Under the pieces are notes generated by a model. It did not search any database, was not told the origin of the DNA, and saw only the letters and a program-made list of their open reading frames with translations. Shown piece after piece: positions 7,483 through 17,324 of a DNA stretch of 64,000 nt (positions within the stretch are counted from its first letter, which is position 1; each line of letters begins with the position of its first letter). Made by a program: the position numbers and the translations under genes. The stretch is from the NCBI GenBank assembly GCA_016214955.1, contig JACRMN010000011.1, forward strand, positions 123,897-187,896, written 5' to 3'. The stretch comes from Deltaproteobacteria bacterium (GTDB taxonomy: Bacteria > Myxococcota > Myxococcia > Myxococcales > Anaeromyxobacteraceae).

Positions 7483-10400
7483 ATGGGGGAAGCGGAGGCC
7501 TCGGCCACTCACCCGGACCTCGCCTGGCTGGAGGCGCGGATCGGCCCGGCCGCCGCTGCCTTCCACCAGTCCTACCTGGATCACGGCGGGGCGACGCGCG
7601 CCGAGGTGGAGCGATGCCTGGCGGCGCACGGCGGCCTTCCCTTCGAGGAGGGGCTGAGGGCGGCGGAGCAGTGGCTCGGGCCAGCCCTGCTGCGAGAGGC
7701 GGTGAGCCGCCTGGGCTTCGAGCGCTTCTGCCACGGGCTCGCCGCCCTGCCGCGGGTGGGGCTCTCCACGGACGGCAGCTTCCCGTTCCTGCTCTCGCCG
7801 GCAGAGGCACGGCTGCTGGTGAGCGCCGTCCCGGCGCAGGTGCTCTGGCGTCGCATGCTGCTGGTCGCCCACGGTTCCGAGCCCGATACCGGCGCGCCGG
7901 TGGCCACCTCCGACGAGGCGGTGCAGCGCTTCCGCGCCTACAACCTCGTCCACGCCGCCCTGCTCGAGGAGATCCTGGCGGTGGCCCCCGTCGACCGCGA
8001 GAAGGCCGATCGCATCCTCGGGCTGGTGGACCGGGTGGTGGTCGACTTCGCCTTCCTCTTCGAGCAGGTGAGCGACGAGGCGCGCCAGGTGGCCGGTACC
8101 TGGCAGCGGCTGCGGAGCCAGATGCAGGCCGACCTGGCGCGCGAGCCGGTGCGGGGACCCATCTCCGGCGAGGCGGTCAGGCGCCTGCAGGCCTTCGAGG
8201 ACCCGCGCCACCTCGACGACGTCACCACCGTCCACGGGCTGAAGCGCTACCTCCACCAGCAGGGGCTGCAGCTTGCCTTCCGCATCTTCCGCCCGGAGCT
8301 GGGGGCCAACCGCTCGGTGGACCTGCTGGTGGCCAGCGAGCGCGAGATCCTCGTCTCCGAGCGGCCCATCCGCTACCTGCAGCTCGAGGCCTGCGATCCG
8401 GTGGGCCCGGCCCGCCTCCCCTTCGCGGTCTCCCTGCTGGCCGAGGCCCTCGGGCGCCAGCTCCTGCTCGGCCGCAAGCTCCCCTCCGTCACGGTGATGG
8501 GATACGGCAACGAGTTCCAGATCTACGTCCGCTACCGCAACCACCCCGCCTTCCTCCGGCTAGACCTCTCGCCGCCGCTGCGCGGCGGCATGCTGGACCT
8601 CGAGTACTACGCGGTCAGCCAGTACGAGATGGCCCAGCACCCGGACCTCTCCCTGCAGGGCATGCAGCGGGTGCTGCGCACGCTCGAGCTCGACGTCTCC
8701 AAGGACGGTTTCCGCCTCAAGGCCCGCTACGACAAGGAGCGGGCCAGCGACATGGGCGACATCCTGGCCAAGGTGCGGGCCCTCTTCGAGCTCCTCCCGT
8801 ACCTCATGGACGTGGACTGGGTCATCGGCGATCTGGACTACCCGGTCGGCGTCCGCGCCGAGGTGGCCGCCGCGTGGGCCGGCTTCTTCGGCCGCTGGGC
8901 GGTGCTCCCCTGGCCCGAGGTCCTGGCGTCGGGGCGCCGCAAGGTGGTCCTGGGCGTCGAGGCCGACGCCGCCGGGCCGCGAGAAGTCACCTGGGACGGA
9001 CGCGGACACTACCGGGACCGGCTCGGCGACGCACCGGCGGGGCGCTTCGGCGAGGCGCTCGGCGCCGAGCTCGAGCGGCGCGGCCTGGCCGCCATGACCG
9101 CCGGGGTCGCGGCCCCTCGCGCCCCCTGGGGCCAGGCGCTCCTCGACGAGGCGGTGCTGCGCCCCCTGGCGGAGGCGGTGGCCCGCGGCGAGGCGCAGGA
9201 GGCACCGGGCGGATTCGAGCCGGTACCCGCCGATCGCTTCCAGCGCGAGCACGAGGCGGTGCGCCTGGCGGAGATCCTCGACGAGGGCGGCCCGGCGCTG
9301 GAGCAGGCGGTGCGCCTGGCGGGGCTGGTGCGGGCCGTCGAGCGGCAGGTCCGCTTCCGGACCAGCGGGAGCGTCCAGGGCTACGCCGTGCAGAGCGCCG
9401 CGCTGCCCGTCGCGCCCCGGCCGGTGGGGCTCTTCGTCCTGCGCGACGCCCAGGGGATCGTCCGGCTGGCGCTGGCGGCCGCGGGCGGCGTCCTCTACCG
9501 CCGCCGGCGGGCCCCCGAGGAGGCCTGGAGCCGGCCCGACGACCTCGCCGCCGACGATCTGATCCGCCGGCTGCGCGGGTTCAACTACCTCGTCAGCGGC
9601 CCCGATCCCGCCTGCTCGCCGGAGGATGTCGAGGCGCTGCGCGGGGCCTTCCGGGAGCCCAGCCCCAGGCCCGTCCCTCGGCTGGCGACCGGCGAGCGGA
9701 TCATCCCCGCCACGGTGGCCTCGCCCGGCAGGGCCACCGGCTTCGCCTGCTTCCTCACCGCCGGGCTGCGCCCCGAGGAGCTGGAGGGTGCGGTGCTCGT
9801 GGCCCGCACCATCCGCCCCGAGGACGCGCCCTGGCTGCGCCGCGCGGCGGGCGTGCTCTCCACCGGCGGCGGCATCCTCAGCCACGCCGGGCTCATCGCC
9901 CTCGAGCTCCAGAAGCCGGCGGTCATCGTCGCCGGGCGCTGGTCGGGCGGCGCCGGCACGCGCGAGGTGCTCCTCTACCGCCGGCCCGTCTGGCGCGAGG
10001 AGGAGCTGACCCGGGGCCGCTACCGGGTGGTGTGCCGGCTCGAGCCCCGCGAGGTCGAGGAGGCGATGGAGCCCGGCGACCTGCTGGTGGTGGACGCCGA
10101 GCGGGGCAGCCTGGGGGTGCTGGGACGCGATGCCCACGCAGTGGCCCTGCACCAGGACCTGCGGCTGCTGGAGGTTGCCTCGGCGGCGCTGGCGGTCACC
10201 GCCTCCGACGCCGAGGTCCTGGCGAGCCGGGGGAGGCTGCTGCGAGCCGCCCACCAGCTGGAGCGCCTGGTGGCGCGCCTGGCCGATCCGGCCCTGGCCC
10301 GCCACGCCGCCCGGGAGCTGCTGGCGCGGCCGCGCGCCCCGGAGGCGCCCGAGGGGCGGCGGCAGCGGGCGCGGCTGCTCTCGCTCCTGCTCCAGAGCCC

Positions 10401-11919
10401 GACCTGCGGGGCCGAGGCGCGCGGGACCGCGACGGCCCTGCTGCACGAGCTGCGCGCGCGCCTCTCGGCGAGCACCAGCGCCGCCCTCGCCGAGGTGCCC
10501 CGCCTGGCGACCCCGGCCGAGGTGCTCTTCTCGCGCCTCGGCGTGCTCCGGCTCGGGGAGACGTTCGCCGACGCCCGGGAGCTCCTGGCCGAACCATCCC
10601 CCGGACCCGAGCCGGCAGACGGCGAGCGGCTGGAGGAGGTGTGCCGGCAGCGCCTCGAGGAGCTGTGCGCCGCCATGGCCAGCCGGGCCGGAGCCGCGGC
10701 CCGGGAGCCCGCCCAGGCCTGGCGGCTGCGGCACCTGGTGCCTCGCCTGCAGCAGGTGATGGCGACGCTGGGCCGGCCGGCGAGCGCGGGGCCCTGGCTC
10801 CCGCCTGCCGCCGAGGGCCCGGCGCCGGCGCTGCAGCCGCTGGTGCTGGAGGAGGGCGCGGGAGGCATCGAGCTCGCCGCCCGGGTCGGCGCCAAGGCGG
10901 CCGGGCTGGGGGAGATAACCCGGGTGCTGGGGCGGGGCGCGACGCCGCGCTGGTTCGCGGTCACCGACGCGGCCTTCCGGAGGGCGCTCGAGCAGCCGCT
11001 GCCCGAGGCGGTCCGGGCCGCACTGGAGCTCGGCCCCTGCGAGCTGGGCGCCGCCATCGCCGCCATCGCCGGCCGCACCCGCTGGAGCGCGCGGCGCCAG
11101 GCAGACGGCATCCGCGAGGCCTGGCTGGCGGCGCCGCTTCCCGAGGAGGTGGCCCGCGAGGTGACGGCCGCATACGCGGCGCTGGCCGGGCCCGGCCAGG
11201 AGCCCGAGGTGGCCGTCCGCTCCTCGGGCCGGGAGGAGGACACCGAGCTCTCGTCCTGGGCCGGGCAGTTCGACACCTTCCTCTGCGTGCGCGGCGCGGC
11301 ATCGGTGCTGGAGCACCTCAAGCTTGCCTGGGCGGGGTTCTGGACGGAGCGCGCCGTGGAGCAGCGCCGGCTCATCGGCGAGGCGCCGCTGGGCGGCGGC
11401 GGCGGCGTGGTGGTGCAGCGCATGGTGGACTCGCGCGTCTCCGGGGTGCTGCACACGGTGTGCGCCGCCACCGGCCAGCTGCGGGAGATGGTGATCAACG
11501 CCGGCCTGGGGCTCGGCGAGGGAGTGGTCTCGGGGGCGGTGGAGGTGGACACCGTCCTGGTCTCCAAGGACGGCGACCTCTTCTCCGACGAGGTGCGCCT
11601 GCGCTACCGGGTGGGGGACAAGCGGGAGCGCGTGGTGCGCGACCCGGACCGGCCCGCGAGCACGCGCCGCCAGGAGACGCTCTACCACCAGCGCTTCCGC
11701 CCGGCGCTGGAGTACGTCGAGATCTGCGAGCTCGTCCGGGCTGCCGCCCGCCTGGAGGAGGCGTTCCTGGAGCCGCTCGACATCGAGTTCGCCATCGAGG
11801 GGCGCGACCTGCGCATCCTCCAGGTCCGGCCGGTTCCGGTCTTCGCGGCCGCCTGGAGGGACTCCTCGGCGCACCACCCGCTTTGCCCGGCCCCGCCGGG
11901 AAGGAGGCGAGAGTCATGA
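7483..11919 (+). CDS. PEP-synthase-like protein with swapped domain order
   Basis: Relatives transfer phosphate between ATP, a mobile phospho-histidine domain and pyruvate/PEP. Here the mobile domain comes first: GGGILSHAGLIALELQKPAV with the phospho-acceptor His near residue 801. The ATP-grasp/pyruvate-binding domain follows at about 1130-1470 (VGAKAAGLGEI, EVAVRSSGREED, and LQVRPVPVF at the end). In PEP synthase, PPDK and rifampin phosphotransferase the ATP domain is usually N-terminal. The first about 750 residues match no family I know, and no PEP-binding TIM barrel is visible. ATG at 7483 (1478 residues) is chosen; a GTG at 7375 would add a low-complexity leader. The stop overlaps the next gene (ATGA). 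Confidence 0.75.
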   Translation: MGEAEASATHPDLAWLEARIGPAAAAFHQSYLDHGGATRAEVERCLAAHGGLPFEEGLRAAEQWLGPALLREAVSRLGFERFCHGLAALPRVGLSTDGSFPFLLSPAEARLLVSAVPAQVLWRRMLLVAHGSEPDTGAPVATSDEAVQRFRAYNLVHAALLEEILAVAPVDREKADRILGLVDRVVVDFAFLFEQVSDEARQVAGTWQRLRSQMQADLAREPVRGPISGEAVRRLQAFEDPRHLDDVTTVHGLKRYLHQQGLQLAFRIFRPELGANRSVDLLVASEREILVSERPIRYLQLEACDPVGPARLPFAVSLLAEALGRQLLLGRKLPSVTVMGYGNEFQIYVRYRNHPAFLRLDLSPPLRGGMLDLEYYAVSQYEMAQHPDLSLQGMQRVLRTLELDVSKDGFRLKARYDKERASDMGDILAKVRALFELLPYLMDVDWVIGDLDYPVGVRAEVAAAWAGFFGRWAVLPWPEVLASGRRKVVLGVEADAAGPREVTWDGRGHYRDRLGDAPAGRFGEALGAELERRGLAAMTAGVAAPRAPWGQALLDEAVLRPLAEAVARGEAQEAPGGFEPVPADRFQREHEAVRLAEILDEGGPALEQAVRLAGLVRAVERQVRFRTSGSVQGYAVQSAALPVAPRPVGLFVLRDAQGIVRLALAAAGGVLYRRRRAPEEAWSRPDDLAADDLIRRLRGFNYLVSGPDPACSPEDVEALRGAFREPSPRPVPRLATGERIIPATVASPGRATGFACFLTAGLRPEELEGAVLVARTIRPEDAPWLRRAAGVLSTGGGILSHAGLIALELQKPAVIVAGRWSGGAGTREVLLYRRPVWREEELTRGRYRVVCRLEPREVEEAMEPGDLLVVDAERGSLGVLGRDAHAVALHQDLRLLEVASAALAVTASDAEVLASRGRLLRAAHQLERLVARLADPALARHAARELLARPRAPEAPEGRRQRARLLSLLLQSPTCGAEARGTATALLHELRARLSASTSAALAEVPRLATPAEVLFSRLGVLRLGETFADARELLAEPSPGPEPADGERLEEVCRQRLEELCAAMASRAGAAAREPAQAWRLRHLVPRLQQVMATLGRPASAGPWLPPAAEGPAPALQPLVLEEGAGGIELAARVGAKAAGLGEITRVLGRGATPRWFAVTDAAFRRALEQPLPEAVRAALELGPCELGAAIAAIAGRTRWSARRQADGIREAWLAAPLPEEVAREVTAAYAALAGPGQEPEVAVRSSGREEDTELSSWAGQFDTFLCVRGAASVLEHLKLAWAGFWTERAVEQRRLIGEAPLGGGGGVVVQRMVDSRVSGVLHTVCAATGQLREMVINAGLGLGEGVVSGAVEVDTVLVSKDGDLFSDEVRLRYRVGDKRERVVRDPDRPASTRRQETLYHQRFRPALEYVEICELVRAAARLEEAFLEPLDIEFAIEGRDLRILQVRPVPVFAAAWRDSSAHHPLCPAPPGRRRES

Positions 11920-14201
11920 TCCGCGGCGACGACGCCCTTCGCTACCACGGCGGGGATCGGCCCGGGAAGGTGGAAGTCAAGGCCACCAAGCCGTGCCTGA
12001 GCCCGCGAGAGATCCGCCTCGCCTACCTCCCGGGGGCCACCCACCCGGCGGCGGAGATAGCCCGCGACCCGGCGGCCTCCTACCGCTACACGGCGCGCGG
12101 CAACCTGGTGGCGGTGGTCAGCAACGGCACCGCCGTCCCCGGCCTCGGCGCCGTCGGCGCGGCGGCCGCCAAGCCGCTGCAGGAGGGGATGGCCGTCCTC
12201 TTCAAGACCCTGGCCGACATCGACGTCTTCGATCTGGAGCTGGACACCGAGGACGTGGAGCAGTTCGTGGGCGCCATCCGCATGCTCGAGCCCACCTTCG
12301 GCGCGGTCAACCTGAAGGACGTGCGCGCGCCCGAGGGCCTGGCCATCTACGATCGCCTCGCGGAGACCATGCACATCCCGGTCTTCCACGAGAACCTCTA
12401 CGGCACCGCGGTGGTGGCCACGGCTGCGCTCATCAACGCCCTGGACCTGGCCGCCAAGAGGCTGGCGCAGGTGCGCGCGGTGATCTGTGGCGCCGGGACG
12501 GTGGGGCTGGGCTGTGCCCGCCTGCTCTCGGCGCTGGGGCTCCCGGCCGAGAACCTCCTGCTCTACGACGTGAAGGGGCTCGTCCACCCGGAGCGCGAGG
12601 ACCTCAACCCCTACCAGCGCCTCTTCGCCCGCCACGGACCCCGGACCCTCGCCGAGGGGGTGGCCGGCGCCGACGTCCTCCTGGGTGCGGCCGCCGGGGG
12701 GATCTTCGACAAGGAGATGGTGCGCTCCATGGCCCGCTTCCCGGTGGTGCTGGCCCTGGCCATGCCCGACCCGGAGATCGACTACCAGGCCGCCCGGGCG
12801 GCGCGCCGCGACGCCATCGTCGCCACCAGCCGGAGCCAGGACCCGAACGCCGTCGTCGACCTGCTGAGCTTCCCCTACATCCTTCGCGGGGCGCTCGACG
12901 TGCGCGCCTCGCGCATCAGCCTGGGGATGCTGCTGGCCGCGGCCCGGGCGCTGGCGGAGCTGGCCCGGGAGGAGGTGACCGAGGAGGTGAGCCGCGCCTA
13001 CGGCGATGCCACCTTCACCTTCGGCCCCGAGTACCTGCTCCCCAAGCCCATCGACGCCCGCATCCTCATCCGCGAGTCGCGGGCGGTGGCCCGCCAGGCG
13101 GTCGAGGAAGGGCTGGCCGGCGTGCCCTTCGGCGCCGAGGGGTACGAGGGCGCCCTCAACGTCCGCATGGGCACCGCCCGCGGGTTCATGCGCCGCATCA
13201 TCCTCAAGGCCAGGCAGCACCGGTGCCGCCTGGTCATCCCCGACGGCACCGACGAGAGCGCGCTCCGCGCCTGCCGCCTGCTCGTCGGAGAGGGCATCGC
13301 CAGCCCCGTGCTCCTGGGGCGGGAGGAGGAGATCCGGGCCGCCGCCCAGCGGCTGGGCCACGAGCTGGAGGGCGTGACCCTGGTGGACCCGGCGCGCAGC
13401 CCCAGCCTCGAGGCCTACGCCGAGGAGTACCTTCGCCTGCGGGCGCGGCGCGGCGTGATGCCGGACCTGGCCCGCAAGCGGCTCGCCGATCCGGTGACCT
13501 TCGCGGCGCTCATGGTCCACGCCGGCGACGCCGACATGATGATCGGCGGAGGCCAGGTCCACTTCGCCGAGTCGATGCGAAAGGTGCTGGAGGTCATCGG
13601 GCCGACGCCCGGCGTGCGCCGCGTCTCGAGCGTCCACCTCGTGCTCCGCCCCCGGGGCACGTACCTGATGGCCGACTGCGCCATCAACATCGCGCCGGGC
13701 GCCGAGGACCTGGCCGAGATCGCGCTCCTCTCGGCCGGCCTGGCGCGGCTCCTGGGCATCGAGCCGCGGGTGGCCATGCTCTCCTTCTCCAACTACGGGG
13801 GGGTGGAGCACCCCCTGGCGCGCCGCGTGCGGCAGGCCACCGACCTGGCCAGGCAGCGGGCCCCGGATCTGGTCATCGACGGCGAGATCCAGCTCGCCAC
13901 CGCCCTCGACGAGGCCACCCGCCGCCGCTACTTCCCCTTCTCCGAGCTGCGGCAGGACGCCAACGTCCTGGTCTTCCCCGACCTGCAGGCAGGCACCCTG
14001 GCCCTGCACCTGCTGCAGAAGCTCGGCGACGCGGTGACCGTCGGGCCCATCCTCACCGGCACGCGGCGCCCCTTCCACGTCCTGCAGCACGCCAGCACCG
14101 CCGAGGAGCTCTTCCACGTCGCCGCCGTCGGGGTGGTGCAGGCGGCGGAGCAGAAGATGCTGCGCTCCGAGGGAGCGGCGGGGCCGCCGCTGGACGAGTG
14201 A
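11916..14201 (+). CDS. MaeB-type malic enzyme/phosphotransacetylase homologue with altered active site
   Basis: Domain order is that of NADP malic enzyme MaeB: malic domain about 1-180, NAD(P)-binding Rossmann domain ([16 protein letters not shown]) about 185-430, and a C-terminal phosphotransacetylase-like domain that is regulatory in MaeB ([15 protein letters not shown]...[13 protein letters not shown]). 761 residues fits. The usual catalytic residues differ: the lysine of the EGKGVLF motif is Met (EGMAVLF, residue 92), the metal-ligand Glu of NLED is Lys (VNLKDV, 134), and FHDDQHGTA is FHENLYGTA with N160 replacing the second metal-binding Asp. Malate decarboxylation is therefore doubtful. 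It is coupled (ATGA) to the PEP-synthase-like gene. Confidence 0.88.
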   Translation: MIRGDDALRYHGGDRPGKVEVKATKPCLSPREIRLAYLPGATHPAAEIARDPAASYRYTARGNLVAVVSNGTAVPGLGAVGAAAAKPLQEGMAVLFKTLADIDVFDLELDTEDVEQFVGAIRMLEPTFGAVNLKDVRAPEGLAIYDRLAETMHIPVFHENLYGTAVVATAALINALDLAAKRLAQVRAVICGAGTVGLGCARLLSALGLPAENLLLYDVKGLVHPEREDLNPYQRLFARHGPRTLAEGVAGADVLLGAAAGGIFDKEMVRSMARFPVVLALAMPDPEIDYQAARAARRDAIVATSRSQDPNAVVDLLSFPYILRGALDVRASRISLGMLLAAARALAELAREEVTEEVSRAYGDATFTFGPEYLLPKPIDARILIRESRAVARQAVEEGLAGVPFGAEGYEGALNVRMGTARGFMRRIILKARQHRCRLVIPDGTDESALRACRLLVGEGIASPVLLGREEEIRAAAQRLGHELEGVTLVDPARSPSLEAYAEEYLRLRARRGVMPDLARKRLADPVTFAALMVHAGDADMMIGGGQVHFAESMRKVLEVIGPTPGVRRVSSVHLVLRPRGTYLMADCAINIAPGAEDLAEIALLSAGLARLLGIEPRVAMLSFSNYGGVEHPLARRVRQATDLARQRAPDLVIDGEIQLATALDEATRRRYFPFSELRQDANVLVFPDLQAGTLALHLLQKLGDAVTVGPILTGTRRPFHVLQHASTAEELFHVAAVGVVQAAEQKMLRSEGAAGPPLDE

Positions 14202-14221
14202 CGGGGGCGCCCGGGCCGGAC

Positions 14222-14569
14222 CTACCCGGCCGGCTGCTCGTCCACGCCCGAGAGCCTGCGCAGCGTCTCCCAGGAGTAGATGCCGCTGCCGTGGCCGTCG
14301 GACCACTGGATCTGGACGGCGTAGCTCCCCACCGCTCGCACCTCCAGCGGCCGGATGTCGGCCGGGATGCTGGCGGTGTCGAGGATCTTCTTGCCGGTAC
14401 CCTCCTCGATGCAGCCGGCGCAGGGGCAGGAGTCGCGCAGCCGCAGCGAGGGCACCACCGCCAGCACGCCGGGCCAGGCGATGAGGAACTCCTGCTTGTC
14501 GTTGACCTCGATGGACTGCGGCGGCTCGGTGGTCGCCTTCTTGAACTGGATCTGGTCGAGGAGGCCCAT
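14222..14569 (-). CDS. DUF971 domain protein
   Basis: A 115-residue cytosolic protein of the DUF971 (gamma-butyrobetaine hydroxylase N-terminal-like) family. It has the typical order: QSIEVNDKQEFLIAWP, LRLRDSCPCAGCIEE with three Cys that in relatives bind a metal, IRPLEVRAVGSYAVQIQWSDGH and a GIYSWETLRRL ending. Family members are often found near iron-sulfur cluster genes, but their biochemistry is poorly defined. ATG at 14569 gives the family start. It is the last gene of the reverse run pckG - NRDE - DUF971 and converges with the malic-enzyme homologue. Confidence 0.85.
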   Translation of the reverse strand: MGLLDQIQFKKATTEPPQSIEVNDKQEFLIAWPGVLAVVPSLRLRDSCPCAGCIEEGTGKKILDTASIPADIRPLEVRAVGSYAVQIQWSDGHGSGIYSWETLRRLSGVDEQPAG

Positions 14570-14616
14570 GCGCGCCCATCCATGGCGGGCCGCGGCCCGG
14601 CAGTCAAGCGGATCGG

Positions 14617-15360
14617 TCAGGGAGACCGGCGCACGGCCAGGTCGAGCAGCAGCCGGGAGCGATCCTCCAGCGGCGCCGTGCAGGGCGGGCCGTCGGCCAC
14701 GTACAGCTCCGAGTGGGCCAGCGACGGGGCCAGGCGCAGGATGGTGGCGGAGCGGGTGCCGTAGAGATCGCCCATGTGGAGGCAGGGGAAGTCGCGGGCC
14801 GGCTCGCCGTGGGTGGCGAGCAGCTCGCGCAGCCGCGCCGGCGCCAGGTCCATGGGCCAGTGGTCGCGCAGCCACTCGCCCCGCGGACCGCGGCCGAAGG
14901 GGTCGGCCTCGGTGATCAGGTGCAGCCCCGGGCCCACCTCCTCCAGGGCCGCCTGCGCGCCGTCGTAGCGCCACAGGAAGCCGCCGGCCCCCTGCAGCAC
15001 CAGCAGGTGGAAGGGGTTGTAGCGCTCCACGTCGGTGGCCCGGGCCCGATCGCGCGCCGCGGCCACGCTGCCCGCCTCCAGCGCCCCGCTCACCAGCGCG
15101 CCGCGGGAGCGGCGGTTGGGCTCGGGGAAGCGCCCGTCGGGCGCGTGGAAGTTGGTGATGGCGACGAAGAGGCCGCCCTCCGAGATCCCGATCCAGGTGC
15201 CGCCGTGCTCCACGTCGCGCGGGGCGGCCGCGCGGACGCCGCCGGGCAGATCGCGCAGCGCCCAGCTCTCGGCCGGGCGCCGCAGCCTCTCGTCGCGGTT
15301 CGCCGCCACCACCAGCGGCCAGCGTCGGTCGGCGCCGACGGCGGCGGCGATGGTGCACAC
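14617..15360 (-). CDS. NRDE family protein (TANGO2-like)
   Basis: The 247-residue protein starts VCTIAAAV and carries the naming motif AANRDERLRRPAESW, then GGTWIGISEGGLFVAITN, NPFHLLVL and a late GTRSATILRL segment, the order of NRDE/TANGO2 proteins. An N-terminal Cys after the initiator is typical of Ntn-hydrolase-like folds, but no reaction is firmly assigned to the family. GTG at 15360 is the start; it lies 6 bases after the pckG stop, so it is probably co-transcribed with pckG. Confidence 0.88.
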   Translation of the reverse strand: MCTIAAAVGADRRWPLVVAANRDERLRRPAESWALRDLPGGVRAAAPRDVEHGGTWIGISEGGLFVAITNFHAPDGRFPEPNRRSRGALVSGALEAGSVAAARDRARATDVERYNPFHLLVLQGAGGFLWRYDGAQAALEEVGPGLHLITEADPFGRGPRGEWLRDHWPMDLAPARLRELLATHGEPARDFPCLHMGDLYGTRSATILRLAPSLAHSELYVADGPPCTAPLEDRSRLLLDLAVRRSP

Positions 15361-15366
15361 GGCGGC

Positions 15367-17154
15367 CTACTTGCCGGCGACCCGGCGGGCGCCCTTCACG
15401 GCCGAGAGCAGCATCTGGCGCTGCATCTCCAGCTGCGGAGGCAGGGTCTTGCCCAGGCTCTCGAACCAGGGGGCCTGCGACTCCAGCTCGGTCTCCCACT
15501 CGGCCAGGTCGATGCGGGTGGCGGCGGCCACCGACTCGGCCGGCGCGTCGAGGCCCCGGAGGTCGAGGTCGCCCTCGCGCGGCGTCCAGCCGAGCAGGGT
15601 CTCCTGCGCGCCCACCTTCCCCTGGCAGCGGTCGATGACCCACTTGAGGACGCGCATGTTGTCGCCGTAGCCCGGCCAGAGGAACTTGCCCTCCTGGCTC
15701 TTGCGGAACCAGTTCACCAGGAAGACCTTGGGCGGCTGCGGGATGCGCGACTGCATGTCGAGCCAGTGCTGCAGGTAGGTGCCGGCGTCGTAGCCGATGA
15801 AGGGCAGCATGGCCATCGGGTCGCGGCGCACGCCCTCCTTCAGGCCGGCGGCGGCGGCGGTGGTCTCGGAGCCCATGGTGGCGCCCAGGTAGACGCCGTG
15901 GGTCCAGTTGAAGGCCTGCATCACCAGCGGCACGGTGGTGGAGCGGCGGCCGCCGAAGATGAGCGCGCTGATGGGCACGCCCTGGGGGTCGTGGGCGAAG
16001 CGCGAGAGCGCCGGGTTGTTGTCCATCGGCGCGGTGAAGCGGCTGTTGGGGTGGGCCGCCTTGTCGGCCGAGCCCTTCTTCCAGGGGTGGCCCTTCCAGT
16101 CGGTCAGGTTCTCGGGGACGGCGCCGTCCATGCCCTCCCACCAGATGTCCATGTCCGGCGTCAGGGCCACGTTGGTGAAGAGCGCGTCCTTCTCGACGCA
16201 GCGCATGGCGTTGGGGTTGGTCTTGTAGTTGGTGCCCGGGGCCACGCCGAAGTAGCCGAACTCGGGGTTCACGGCGTAGAGGCGGCCGTCGGGGCCGACG
16301 CGCATCCAGGCGATGTCGTCGCCCACGGTGCGGATCTTCCAGCCCGGGAAGGCGGCGGGCGGGATGAGCATGGCGAAGTTGGTCTTGCCGCAGGCCGAGG
16401 GGAAGGCGGCGGCCACGTAGCTGACCTCGCCCTGCGGGCTCTCGGCCTCGAGGATGAGCATGTGCTCGGCGAGCCAGCCCTCGCTCCGGGCCAGGTAGCT
16501 GGCGATGCGCAGCGCCAGGCACTTCTTGCCGAGCAGCGCGTTGCCGCCGTAGCCGGAGCCCACCGACCAGATGGTGTTGTCCTGGGGGAAGTGGCAGATG
16601 AAGCGGCGGTCGGGGTTGCAGTCGGCCACCGAGTGCATGCCCTTGTTGAACTCGGTGCCGTTGCCCAGGCGGTCGAGGGCCACCTTGCCCATGCGCGCCA
16701 TGATCCGCATGTTGAGGGCCACGTAGACCGAGTCGGTCAGCTCGATGCCGACCTTGGCGAAGGGCGAGTCGTGGGGCCCCATCACGTAGGGCACCACGTA
16801 CATGGTGCGGCCCTTCATCGCCCCATCGTAGATGCCGCGGAGCTTGGCGTAGGCGTCGGCGGGGGCCATCCAGTTGTTGGTGGGGCCGGCCTCGTCCTTG
16901 GTGGGCGTGCAGATGAAGGTCAGGTGCTCGACCCGGGCCACGTCGCTCGGGCTGGAGCGGTGGTAGTAGCAGCCGGGCCGCTTCTTGTCGTTGAGGGGCA
17001 CCAGCACGCCGGTGGCCACGGCCTCGTCGATGAGCCGCTTCTTCTCGGCCTCGGAGCCGTCGCACCAGACGATGCGGTCGGGCTGGGCCATCTTGGCCAT
17101 CTCGTCGACCCAGGCGATGAGATGGGGATTCGACGTCGGAACGTTCGCAGGCAT
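15367..17154 (-). CDS. pckG: Phosphoenolpyruvate carboxykinase (GTP)
   Basis: Converts oxaloacetate plus GTP to PEP, the gluconeogenic exit from the TCA cycle. The 595-residue length and motifs are those of the GTP enzyme: the P-loop with the reactive cysteine in AAFPSACGKTNFAML, RIASYLARSEGWLAEHML, RTVGDDIAWM, NPEFGYFGVAPGTNYKTNP, ISALIFGGRRSTTVPLV, and the C-terminal lid region. ATG at 17154 has GAAGGGG about 9 nt upstream. It heads the reverse operon pckG-NRDE-DUF971 and lies near other enzymes of the PEP-pyruvate-citrate node. Confidence 0.97.
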   Translation of the reverse strand: MPANVPTSNPHLIAWVDEMAKMAQPDRIVWCDGSEAEKKRLIDEAVATGVLVPLNDKKRPGCYYHRSSPSDVARVEHLTFICTPTKDEAGPTNNWMAPADAYAKLRGIYDGAMKGRTMYVVPYVMGPHDSPFAKVGIELTDSVYVALNMRIMARMGKVALDRLGNGTEFNKGMHSVADCNPDRRFICHFPQDNTIWSVGSGYGGNALLGKKCLALRIASYLARSEGWLAEHMLILEAESPQGEVSYVAAAFPSACGKTNFAMLIPPAAFPGWKIRTVGDDIAWMRVGPDGRLYAVNPEFGYFGVAPGTNYKTNPNAMRCVEKDALFTNVALTPDMDIWWEGMDGAVPENLTDWKGHPWKKGSADKAAHPNSRFTAPMDNNPALSRFAHDPQGVPISALIFGGRRSTTVPLVMQAFNWTHGVYLGATMGSETTAAAAGLKEGVRRDPMAMLPFIGYDAGTYLQHWLDMQSRIPQPPKVFLVNWFRKSQEGKFLWPGYGDNMRVLKWVIDRCQGKVGAQETLLGWTPREGDLDLRGLDAPAESVAAATRIDLAEWETELESQAPWFESLGKTLPPQLEMQRQMLLSAVKGARRVAGK

Positions 17155-17266
17155 GTGGTGTGACCCCTTCGGCGGAGGGTTAGGGGGGGCTACCCTACCC
17201 GAAACGGGCCCGGTTGATCCACCTGGGTGTCGAGGGACGCAGCCGATCGGCTCGACGCGAAGTGTC

Positions 17267-17296
17267 TTGACGATCCGTGCGGGCGGGTCCGAGAAT
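17267..17296 (+). promoter_or_regulatory. Candidate sigma-70 promoter for the secreted-protein gene at 17325
   Basis: TTGACG (17267-17272) and GAGAAT (17291-17296) are 18 bases apart, about 30 bases before the ATG with its GGAGG ribosome-binding site. Confidence 0.45.
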
Positions 17297-17324
17297 CGCA
17301 GGTATCCCGCTGGAGGCCGTCACC

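Noticed and set aside
8560-11877. Long open frame on the reverse strand opposite the PEP-synthase-like gene (over 1100 codons)
   Set aside because: It is a composition artefact of very GC-rich coding DNA; its product is low-complexity (repeated Arg, Gly, Pro, Ala, His) with no family motif, while the forward frame has clear domains. The same holds for long shadows at 6121-8544, 26065-30729 and 40423-44169.
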